From positions 1-6,151 of the forward strand of contig JAIFLS010000151.1 in assembly GCA_020048935.1 (NCBI GenBank): DNA of 6,151 nt, read 5' to 3'. This stretch comes from a bacterium (lineage in GTDB: Bacteria; Verrucomicrobiota; Kiritimatiellia; UBA8416). The notes beneath the pieces are model-generated. The model was not told the DNA's origin. It searched no databases and saw only the letters and a program-made list of their open reading frames with translations. The translations under genes were made by a program, and so were the position numbers. Below, piece after piece: positions 1 to 6,134 of this stretch (position 1 is its first letter; every line of letters starts with the position of its first letter).

Positions 1-332
1 CAGAACATGCTTTCCGTTTTCCGTTCGAACAGACCGTATTCCACTGGCATGGGGAAACGTTCGACCTGCCAGCCGGAGCGATCCATCTGGCACGCAGCGC
101 GGGTTGCGAACACCAGGCATTCCAGGTTGGCCGCCATGTCATCGGACTGCAGTTCCACCTCGAGACCACCCCCGAAACCGCCGCCTCCCTGATCGAAAAT
201 TGCCGCAACGAGCTGGCTCCCGCCCCCTATATCCAGGATGAAGCCACCCTGCGGGCTGCCCCGCCGGAAGCCTACCGCGCCATCAACACCCGAATGACCC
301 GTCTCCTTACGCACATTACCGCAAGGCCATAA
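1..332 (+). CDS. Class I glutamine amidotransferase-like protein, C-terminal part (5' end outside window)
   Basis: The open frame is read from base 3 to a TAA at 330-332, giving 109 codons with no start in the window. It contains VFHWHGETFDLP, then AFQVG and the motif GLQFHLET. This is the C-terminal signature of class I glutamine amidotransferase domains (GMP synthase-like family), where the His and Glu of the QFHxE motif complete the Cys-His-Glu triad that releases ammonia from glutamine. Here they are His52 and Glu54 of the fragment (codons 156-158 and 162-164). The nucleophile Cys would lie upstream, outside the window. About 55 residues follow the motif, including LIENCRNEL, and no synthetase domain follows, so this is a stand-alone amidotransferase rather than GuaA. 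Substrate is unknown. It is separated from the next + strand gene by 59 bases with a promoter candidate, so co-transcription is uncertain. Confidence 0.88.
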   Translation, partial: EHAFRFPFEQTVFHWHGETFDLPAGAIHLARSAGCEHQAFQVGRHVIGLQFHLETTPETAASLIENCRNELAPAPYIQDEATLRAAPPEAYRAINTRMTRLLTHITARP

Positions 333-339
333 AATAAAC

Positions 340-368
340 TTGTGCATATCGACCGGACAGCGTTTAAT
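340..368 (+). promoter_or_regulatory. Candidate sigma-70 promoter for the DUF4159-like gene
   Basis: A -10 box TTTAAT (363-368, 5 of 6 to consensus) lies 17 bases after TTGTGC (340-345, 3 of 6 to the -35 consensus). Transcription would begin near 375, about 17 bases before the ATG at 392. The region is more AT-rich than the flanking genes. The leader would be very short, with the purine-rich GAAGGA (375-380) close to its 5' end, so the assignment is tentative. Confidence 0.4.
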
Positions 369-391
369 CGTGCCGAAGGATATAAAGGCTG

Positions 392-1057
392 ATGAGGATA
401 CAGGACAAACGATGGTTTTCCGGGCTGGTCGTGGCCGGGCTGCTGCAGTGGCCGGGCTCCGGCATCACGAATGATGTCGCCATCCAGTGCGCGAACCTGA
501 TTTACGCCGTCAGTCAGACATCCCGCTGCTTCAGCGATGAGTTCCTCAGCGCCGCCCAGCGCGAGACGACGATCCTGACCGAGCGGCGTTTCAAGAGCGT
601 GCGCCTCGACAGCGAGGAACTCTTCGGGTATCCCTTCGTCGTCATGACCGGCGAGGCGTTCTTCCTGCTCTCGGCGACGGAGCGCAAGAATCTCGAGGAT
701 TACCTGCGCAAGGGCGGCTTCCTGCTGGCCTCGGCCGGCTGCTCGAACAGCGACTGGGACCGCGGCTTCCGCAACGAGATGAACCGCCTGTTCGGCGAGA
801 ACGCGTTGCAGGCGATCGACCTCTCGCATCCGGTATTCCGGACAGTACACAAGATCGAGAAACTGCAGCTGAACCATGCGGGCGAGGAGGCTAAGCTCGA
901 AGGGGTCGAACTGAACGGGAAACTGGTTGCCATCTATTCGCGCCACGGCCTGAACAACACGGCCAACACGCATGGCTGCTGCTGCTGCGGGGGCAACGAG
1001 CTGACCAACTCCCTCGAGATCAATGTCAACATCCTAGTCTACGCGTTGCTGCACTGA
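392..1057 (+). CDS. Exported DUF4159-like protein with a CCCC cysteine cluster
   Basis: 221 residues. ATG at 392 is preceded by GAAGGA (375-380) and AAAGG (384-388), neither at ideal spacing. Residues 1-24 look like a short signal peptide: basic start (MRIQDKR), hydrophobic stretch GLVVAGLLQW, then PGSG before the mature part. The body matches the DUF4159 pattern as I know it: YPFVVMTGE (80-88), LEDYLRKGGFLLAS (101-114), SHPVF (145-149), AIYSRHGLNNT (180-190) and NVNILVYALL near the end. DUF4159 has no established enzymatic activity and resembles a glutamine-amidotransferase-like/Rossmann-type fold. The odd feature is THGCCCCGGNE, with four adjacent cysteines (196-199). C33, C46 and C117 are further cysteines. 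Such a cluster could bind metal or form disulfides. It is convergent with a gene for a very large thiol-redox membrane protein. Family call is fairly sure; function is unknown. Confidence 0.85.
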   Translation: MRIQDKRWFSGLVVAGLLQWPGSGITNDVAIQCANLIYAVSQTSRCFSDEFLSAAQRETTILTERRFKSVRLDSEELFGYPFVVMTGEAFFLLSATERKNLEDYLRKGGFLLASAGCSNSDWDRGFRNEMNRLFGENALQAIDLSHPVFRTVHKIEKLQLNHAGEEAKLEGVELNGKLVAIYSRHGLNNTANTHGCCCCGGNELTNSLEINVNILVYALLH

Positions 1058-1063
1058 CCGAAA

Positions 1064-1200
1064 GGTGGAGCGTGACCTCCGGGCACGCTTGTCCGTGGAA
1101 CTGAGCATAAGTAGCCCATGAAAATAGTCTTTCAGGCTTTCCATGGACAAAGCATGCTCGGCACACACGGTCATAACGCGCCCGGAGGTCGCGTTCCACC
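1064..1200. repeat. Inverted REP doublet (REPIN/BIME-like) between convergent genes
   Basis: Two copies of a REP-like unit face each other. The left copy starts GGTGGA (1064-1069), followed by a hairpin with stem GCGTG (1070-1074), loop ACCTCCGGG and CACGC (1084-1088). The right copy on the opposite strand starts at 1200 with the same GGTGGA, then stem ACGCG, the identical loop, and CGCGT (plus-strand 1176-1194). Two of five stem positions differ between copies and both changes preserve pairing. Inside, TTGTCCGTGGAA (1089-1100) pairs with TTCCATGGACAA (1139-1150) with one G-T. GTGG ahead of an imperfect hairpin matches the known REP design (GTRG tetranucleotide plus palindrome) mobilised by RAYT transposases. 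No RAYT gene is in the window. The right arm has 25 extra bases (1151-1175). The element may also fold at the 3' ends of both flanking transcripts. Confidence 0.8.
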
Positions 1201-1242
1201 AGACTAGTTACCAATCCGTTTTCGCCCGGCCCCCGGGTGGTC

Positions 1243-1269
1243 GGCTTACCTGTAACTTACAAGTAAGCC
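1243..1269 (-). terminator. 27-base palindrome over the stop codon; possible transcript 3'-end hairpin
   Basis: Arms 1243-1255 and 1257-1269 are complementary at 12 of 13 positions around C1256. In the minus-strand transcript the one mismatch (1250/1262) becomes a G-U pair, so the stem closes fully apart from the tip. The UAA stop of the large gene (1259-1257) is inside it. No U-tract follows on the minus strand. A second, GC-only inverted repeat, CCCGG/CCGGG (1225-1237), lies just downstream, also without a U-tract. So this is not a textbook intrinsic terminator; it could be a 3'-end stabilising hairpin or a binding palindrome. Confidence 0.35.
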
Positions 1270-4200
1270 TGCCAGTTCGGCAGGACATCGTGGCGCAGCA
1301 GGATCACGAATAGCACGAGGAACAGCAGGGCGGAAACAAGCTTTACCGCCGCCGCGTGCCGTCGCAGCCACTCCACCATCCGCTCGCTGCGCATGCCCCG
1401 GTAGACCAGTCCGAAGATCACGAACAGCGGCGCCACAAACGCGAGGTTGTACAGCACCAGATAACCCGCCGCATCCCAGATACGGTCGCTGGAGCGCAGC
1501 ATGTAATGGATCGCGGGCAGGTACGCCTGCCCCGTGCAAGCCAGTTCCAGTACGGAGATGAGTACCCCGGTTGAAAAGGCGGCCAGCACGAATGCCCGCT
1601 GCCTTGCATTCCCGCGGATAACACTGTGGATCCGCCGCTTCAGCAGGGCCGGAAGCTGCAGGGTCATTGCCTCCATGCGCCCTCGGGCGCAAAGCCGCGC
1701 ATCGTTCAGGCTCAGCAGGGCCAGCACCAGCGTCAACGCCGCCATCAGGACATTCATCAGCGCGCCGGCGCGCCGCAGCGCCGACAGCCGCGCCAAGGCC
1801 TCGCCGATGCCGAACCCGAGCGCGAGATACGTCAGGAAAACGGCCGCGATGAACGCCAGCGCCACCTGGGCGATCTCGCGCGGCGAGCGCCGGGTGACCT
1901 GAAGGTACGAGATGAAGAAAATGATGGCCGCGAAGGCGCAGGGGTTGACGCTGTCGCTGAGGGCGTAGGCCAGCAGCAGCAGCACGCTGATATCGGAAAA
2001 CCGTTCCTCGATAGCCACGGCGGCAACGGCCTCATCGGCCTCGCTGACGGTCCGCCATTCCGCCAGCGGGATCGCGCTGGAGGCGGCCAGCAGCGCACCC
2101 AGGCTGTCCGCGCTGAAACCGTCCCGGATCAGGTAGCCGCCCCCGCTGAATATCGCCGGTGTTACCCCCGCCATGGCAGTCGGCGCGCGGAAGCGCCCGC
2201 AGAGCACCTGGTTGAGGCGCATCGCCGCCGGACGGCCGATCTCCAGGGTCTCGATCGTCAGCTCCGGCAACGCCGTACGCAACGTCTCCAGCATCGCCTC
2301 CACCCGCAGGCATTCACGGCATCCTGGTTTCGTGAAGAACACGGCGTGCAAGGCCGGGGACTCCGGCGGCGTATCCGCCGCCTCGGGACCCTCGCCTTGG
2401 CGTGCCTCCGCATGCCGGGCCTGCAACGGTTTGAAAATAACCCCCTCTCCCGCCTCGCCGGAATCGTCAGCCAGCCGTTTGCGCAAGCGCTCCAGACTGC
2501 TGTCGGAAAACGAGGAATCCTCGATATAGGGCAGCAGCACGCTGAAGGCCTTCCCGAGTTGCTCCGAATTCATCATCATGAAACTCGCGATTCGCTGGCC
2601 CGCCGCCTTGCGATCGGGCAACGCCTCGGCGGCCTCGACCAGTTGTTGCAGATCAAGCGGCTGGCGGTTGTTCAACAGACAGAAGAGGGCCTCGAAACGA
2701 ACCCCTGCATCCGGATCCTGGCACAGGCTGGCGAGCACCTCGCGTACCGTCACGGGAAACGCGCGCCTGGAAAGCCCCCTCATGCTTGAATAGTCGCTAT
2801 AGTGCTTGCCGCGAAGCGGGGTTTCCGCGTCGAGGAAATGGACCCACGGGGCGGAACCCTGCGAGTACACGGCAGGCACGGTCACGCGGACACGGGCAGA
2901 CGCATCGCCGGCGACACGGGCGACCTGCTCCTCGAACCGGGGACGATCTATCCGGGCGAGTGCGAACCACGCCGCCCGCCGCTGGTAGGGACTCTGGGCA
3001 TCCAGCAGCGGCTCGATGGCGGCACGGTCGCGTGCGTCTCCCGCCTCGCTGAGCAGGATCAGCCCCGCATTCTGCAAGGCCTCGGATCCGGGTTGCTGCT
3101 GCAGCAGCGCCAGCGCATGTGTCCGCAAGGGTTCCCGCAGTTCCGGGCGGGAATCGGGGAGGTCTGCAGTGACGACGTCCGCCACGGCCATGCGTGTTCC
3201 GGGTTTCTGCAGGGTTGCAAAAATCCGCTCCATGCCGATCCGGCTGCCGAAAAGGACGGCAACCGCCTGCTCGCGGACCGATGAATCCGGGTCGTCCAGG
3301 AAACTGACGAGACGTTCAAACCCATCCCGGTGAAGGATACGCGCCAACATACTGGCAATAGCCACCCGTTGCGCCGACGTCCGCGAGGCGGGATCCGCCA
3401 CCAGTTCGGGAACGGCACGGGCATCCCCCTGGCTACCCATCCACAGAGCCGCTTCCAGCCGTACATCAGGCTCGCCGGAGGCAAGCAAGACCGCCGCCGC
3501 CGTCCCGAACTCCGTCCAGGAAACCGCCATCTGGGCGGACCTCGACGAGGAATAGCCCGGCTCGGAAGAACCTGGCATGAAAAGGCCAACCAGACTCTCC
3601 AGCAGTCCCGGCCGAGCCCCGGCGACGCCGGCAAGCGGACCGGACACCACCGCCACGGAAGAGGTAACCAGAATACCTTGCCCCGGATTGGCTGCAGCGG
3701 CAAAGTCGGCAAAGAGGTCATCCACCGGGGATGCATCCGCCACCGAAGACGTGGCCGGAACATCTTGCCCCGGATTCGCAGCGGTAAGACTCACACGGCC
3801 CGCGGGATCGGCAAAAGCCGCAAAGAGGTCATCCACGGGCGAGCCGCCATCAGGAGCGGCAGCCTGAGGCGTCGCCTCCGCGGCCTCCTCCGCTGCAAGC
3901 GCATCAAAATCAGTCACGGCCTCATTGTCGTAGTAGTCCCGGCGGTTCACGGCTTCCAGCACGGCCAACTGCCTGGCCCGGCTGTCCGACCGCAGGGCCT
4001 CGACGACCATCGGCATGTATTGCCCCTTGCGTCCGGCATAGGACCCCAGCAACCGGAGAGCCACGCAGGCTACATCGGTTTCGGGGTGACTGGCAAGCGC
4101 GGCAGCCAGCGGCAGCCCCTGTTCGTCCGTATCCGGCAACACCTGTACCACCGACAGCAGCGCATCGCCGGATAATTTCTTGACCGCATCGATAAACGCC

Positions 4201-5921
4201 TGCGGCAGGGGTATGTCCATCTCCGCATAGGCGGCGATCACCGGACCTTTCAAGGTATCATCCTGCGCGAACCATTCGGCCAGGACCGGCGCACTCTGGC
4301 GTGCCTCAAGCGCGGCCAGCGTGCGGACGGCCGTCACGCGCACAAAGCGATCCTGCTCGCGGCGCAACAGCTCGACTACCTTGCCAGCCAAGGTTGACAT
4401 GTTCAGCTTGCCGGCCGTCTCCAGCGCGGCGGCACGCACCCGCCAGCGGGGATCCTCCAGCGCCTTCCCGACGGCATCGACCGGATCGCGGAACTCCAGC
4501 CGCGAGAGACTGTCGAGCGACGCGACGGCCAGACTCTCGTCGGCATGCGCGACATAGGGCAGCAGCATCAGCATGCCCGCGCGCGACCGGACCCCGCCCA
4601 GCCCCCGCAGCACGGCATGCTGCACATGACGGTCGGTCTCGCTTTGCAGCAGGCTGCCGACATCCGCCAGCGCCAGGCGCTGGCCGGCCGCGAGCATCGC
4701 CTCGACGGCGGTCTCGCGGACCATCGGATCCGGATCGCCCAGGAACTCCCGCAGGATCGGCAGCGCCCGTTTTCCCAATGCCGCCAGCGAGGAGAGGGTA
4801 CGCAGGCGCACGTCCGGATTTCCGTAGACCAGGCGATGGGCGGTTTCCTCGGGCGGAAGCGTCCCCCGACGCGGCAGTGCCAGCGTGTACTGCACCTCGC
4901 GAATCCGGCAGCGGGCACCCTCGTCCAGGTCGGGGGCCTCCGCCAGAATCGAAACCAAAGCCGCCGCCACCCCTTCGCCCCCCTGCCCCAGCAGGCGCAT
5001 CGCGCGCAACGAGCGCTCGCGTTCACCGGAGACCAGATCCTGCACGTGCCGCGTGATGCTCGCCTCGTCCAGGCTGGCATAGACGGTATCAACCTTGCCC
5101 GTCATCCCGCCCGCCCAGGACTGCCAGCGCGCCAGCGCCTCCCCCTGCGCGTCGCCCGCCTCTGCACCCCCCTGCCAAGGGTCGAACCCGAACGTGCTGC
5201 CGGCAAGCTCCTCCAGCAGGTCGAGCGCACCGGTCCGGACCGCCAGCCGCGGGTGCGCGAGCAACGCGACAACATCGCCGCCCGGGAACGGGTTCAATTG
5301 CATGATCCGGTCGCGGATCTCGTCCCGCAGGGATTCCTGGCCGAGCGCCTCCAGGATCGCCGGCCAGTCCGCCGGTGCCACGGCCGTCCCCTTCAGCAGA
5401 GCCAGCACCTCCCGCGAGGGGGCCTGCATGGTGCGCACGATCTCCGGGTTCAGCGACGGTTCAAGCAGTTGCCGCAGCGCCGCGGCGTCCATATAGCCGT
5501 CCGCACCGCCCTGGACAAAACCGTCGGCGCGCAGCAAGCGCAGAGCGGGAACCCCGCGCACCCCGTATTGCGCCGCCGTCTCGCGGTGAATCCCCGCATC
5601 CAGCTCGACCCGGACAAACTGCCCAAGCAGTTCCGCCAGCGCGGGATCCTGCATCACATCAGTCTTCAGACGCTGGCACCAGCCGCATTCCGGGGATGAG
5701 AAGAGCATGAGCACCGGACGGTACTCCACAGTCGCCAGCGCCAGTCCCGCCTCCAGGTTATCCAGCCAGGGCTGCGGTATGTTCGCGGCCAACTTCTGCT
5801 GCAAACCCGGACGCGTCACTGATCGCGCATCCAACCGCACGGCCGCCGATGACGCCATGGACAGGAACCATAGGGCCAACCCCAGAATAGCAACATTTCG
5901 TCTCGGCGATATCCACACCAC
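1257..5921 (-). CDS. Giant periplasmic/membrane thiol-disulfide relay protein: thioredoxin (CGWC) - HEAT repeats - CREC redox domain - CcdA/DsbD-like membrane domain
   Basis: About 1554 residues, no frameshift. Start chosen at GTG 5921-5919: GGGAGG (5934-5929) is 7 bases upstream and a signal peptide follows at once (RRNVAILGLALWFLSMASSA, 7-26). An adjacent GTG at 5918 is possible. Residues ~50-160 are a thioredoxin fold of the DsbD-gamma/Thioredoxin_7 type: PVLMLFSS, active site CGWC (79-82), GVPA with cis-Pro125. Residues ~165-660 and ~800-1150 are HEAT-like helical repeats (such as DPDPMVRETAVEAM, DPRWRVRAAALETAG). A low-complexity linker (~670-795) separates them. Residues ~1190-1285 form a second thioredoxin/glutaredoxin-like domain: FFTKPGCRECL (Cys1201, Cys1204) and a TP pair at 1254-1255. 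Residues ~1310-1543 form six membrane helices with NPC (Cys1328) in the first and ELACTG (Cys1462) in the fourth, the CcdA/DsbD cysteine pair. Loop charges put helices 1 and 2 ends and the Arg/Lys-rich loop (1405-1442) in the cytoplasm and the redox domains in the periplasm. Inferred role: passing electrons from cytoplasmic thioredoxin to periplasmic or envelope thiols. Substrate unknown; the neighbour with CCCC is a candidate. Confidence 0.93.
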   Translation of the reverse strand: MVWISPRRNVAILGLALWFLSMASSAAVRLDARSVTRPGLQQKLAANIPQPWLDNLEAGLALATVEYRPVLMLFSSPECGWCQRLKTDVMQDPALAELLGQFVRVELDAGIHRETAAQYGVRGVPALRLLRADGFVQGGADGYMDAAALRQLLEPSLNPEIVRTMQAPSREVLALLKGTAVAPADWPAILEALGQESLRDEIRDRIMQLNPFPGGDVVALLAHPRLAVRTGALDLLEELAGSTFGFDPWQGGAEAGDAQGEALARWQSWAGGMTGKVDTVYASLDEASITRHVQDLVSGERERSLRAMRLLGQGGEGVAAALVSILAEAPDLDEGARCRIREVQYTLALPRRGTLPPEETAHRLVYGNPDVRLRTLSSLAALGKRALPILREFLGDPDPMVRETAVEAMLAAGQRLALADVGSLLQSETDRHVQHAVLRGLGGVRSRAGMLMLLPYVAHADESLAVASLDSLSRLEFRDPVDAVGKALEDPRWRVRAAALETAGKLNMSTLAGKVVELLRREQDRFVRVTAVRTLAALEARQSAPVLAEWFAQDDTLKGPVIAAYAEMDIPLPQAFIDAVKKLSGDALLSVVQVLPDTDEQGLPLAAALASHPETDVACVALRLLGSYAGRKGQYMPMVVEALRSDSRARQLAVLEAVNRRDYYDNEAVTDFDALAAEEAAEATPQAAAPDGGSPVDDLFAAFADPAGRVSLTAANPGQDVPATSSVADASPVDDLFADFAAAANPGQGILVTSSVAVVSGPLAGVAGARPGLLESLVGLFMPGSSEPGYSSSRSAQMAVSWTEFGTAAAVLLASGEPDVRLEAALWMGSQGDARAVPELVADPASRTSAQRVAIASMLARILHRDGFERLVSFLDDPDSSVREQAVAVLFGSRIGMERIFATLQKPGTRMAVADVVTADLPDSRPELREPLRTHALALLQQQPGSEALQNAGLILLSEAGDARDRAAIEPLLDAQSPYQRRAAWFALARIDRPRFEEQVARVAGDASARVRVTVPAVYSQGSAPWVHFLDAETPLRGKHYSDYSSMRGLSRRAFPVTVREVLASLCQDPDAGVRFEALFCLLNNRQPLDLQQLVEAAEALPDRKAAGQRIASFMMMNSEQLGKAFSVLLPYIEDSSFSDSSLERLRKRLADDSGEAGEGVIFKPLQARHAEARQGEGPEAADTPPESPALHAVFFTKPGCRECLRVEAMLETLRTALPELTIETLEIGRPAAMRLNQVLCGRFRAPTAMAGVTPAIFSGGGYLIRDGFSADSLGALLAASSAIPLAEWRTVSEADEAVAAVAIEERFSDISVLLLLAYALSDSVNPCAFAAIIFFISYLQVTRRSPREIAQVALAFIAAVFLTYLALGFGIGEALARLSALRRAGALMNVLMAALTLVLALLSLNDARLCARGRMEAMTLQLPALLKRRIHSVIRGNARQRAFVLAAFSTGVLISVLELACTGQAYLPAIHYMLRSSDRIWDAAGYLVLYNLAFVAPLFVIFGLVYRGMRSERMVEWLRRHAAAVKLVSALLFLVLFVILLRHDVLPNWQAYL
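3651..3842 (-). repeat. Imperfect tandem duplication in the linker of the large redox protein
   Basis: Residues 694-728 and 731-757 of the large protein are two copies of one segment: SPVDDLFA, then a Phe-Ala stretch, AANPGQ, and TSSVA. The first copy has about 8 extra residues (around DPAGRVSLT). The duplication is still clear in DNA: GTGGATGACCTCTTTGC and AATCCGGGGCAAG are identical in both. The segment lies in an Ala/Pro/Gly/Ser-rich, acidic linker between the two HEAT blocks and is probably disordered. The conserved core suggests either a recent slippage-type duplication or a repeated short binding motif. Confidence 0.85.
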
Positions 5922-5934
5922 GCTGCCGCCTCCC
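5919..5934 (-). promoter_or_regulatory. Ribosome binding site and GTG start of the large redox gene
   Basis: On the minus strand GGGAGG (5934-5929) is followed by seven bases and GTG (5921-5919). This site decides the start: the frame stays open upstream to the window edge, but those 76 codons have no strong ribosome binding site next to a start and encode no recognisable domain, whereas a signal peptide begins directly after this GTG. A second GTG follows at 5918-5916 with 10-base spacing. Confidence 0.75.
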
Positions 5935-5980
5935 TTTCCTGCGCATTTGCCTTCTCGCGCAACCGGCTTCAAATACGCCC

Positions 5981-6010
5981 AGAGTAGGCGACTATACCGA
6001 CCCCTGTCAA
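5981..6010 (-). promoter_or_regulatory. Candidate sigma-70 promoter for the large redox gene
   Basis: On the minus strand a perfect -35 TTGACA (6010-6005) is followed after 18 bases by TACTCT (5986-5981), which keeps the TA start and final T of a -10 box. Transcription would begin near 5975, leaving a leader of about 55 bases before the GTG at 5921. The -10 is weak and the 18-base spacer slightly long, so the promoter may need an activator or may be a chance match. Confidence 0.4.
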
Positions 6011-6022
6011 CACCCACCTCAT

Positions 6023-6040
6023 GAGTATCCAGCGTATCCA
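6023..6040. repeat. Tandem 9-base repeat upstream of the promoter
   Basis: GAGTATCCA (6023-6031) is followed directly by GCGTATCCA (6032-6040), seven of nine positions matching with TATCCA identical. It lies about 13 bases upstream of the TTGACA of the minus-strand promoter candidate, a position where an activator could bind two adjacent sites. It is short and could be chance. Confidence 0.25.
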
Positions 6041-6134
6041 ATCGGCCGCTTGACAAGGCGGAGCGCGCATGGCAACCTCCGACGGCAACGAGCGCGATAA
6101 CCGTTGCAGGGTGCCTGGACGGGGCGCGGCAATG

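Noticed and set aside
7..192. 61-codon + strand frame at the left edge
   Set aside because: It overlaps the amidotransferase frame, which carries the GLQFHLE signature; this alternative frame has no motif.
272..973. Minus-strand open frame of 233 codons over the DUF4159-like gene
   Set aside because: The + strand frame has family motifs and a signal peptide; the minus frame has neither and overlaps two + strand genes.
977..988. TGC tetramer as a microsatellite with no coding meaning
   Set aside because: It is only four units, is in frame within a conserved-looking part of the protein (THG before and GGNE after), and encodes cysteine, which is usually selected against in runs. I keep it as a likely functional site.
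1626..2789. Long + strand open frame (387 codons) opposite the membrane and CREC parts of the large gene
   Set aside because: The predicted protein is rich in Arg, Gln and His with no recognisable domain, and it is fully antisense to a gene with clear catalytic motifs. It is typical of shadow frames in GC-rich DNA.
4545..5699. Long + strand open frame (384 codons) opposite the thioredoxin and first HEAT region
   Set aside because: Same composition bias (Arg/Gln/Pro-rich), no motif, and wholly antisense to the large gene.
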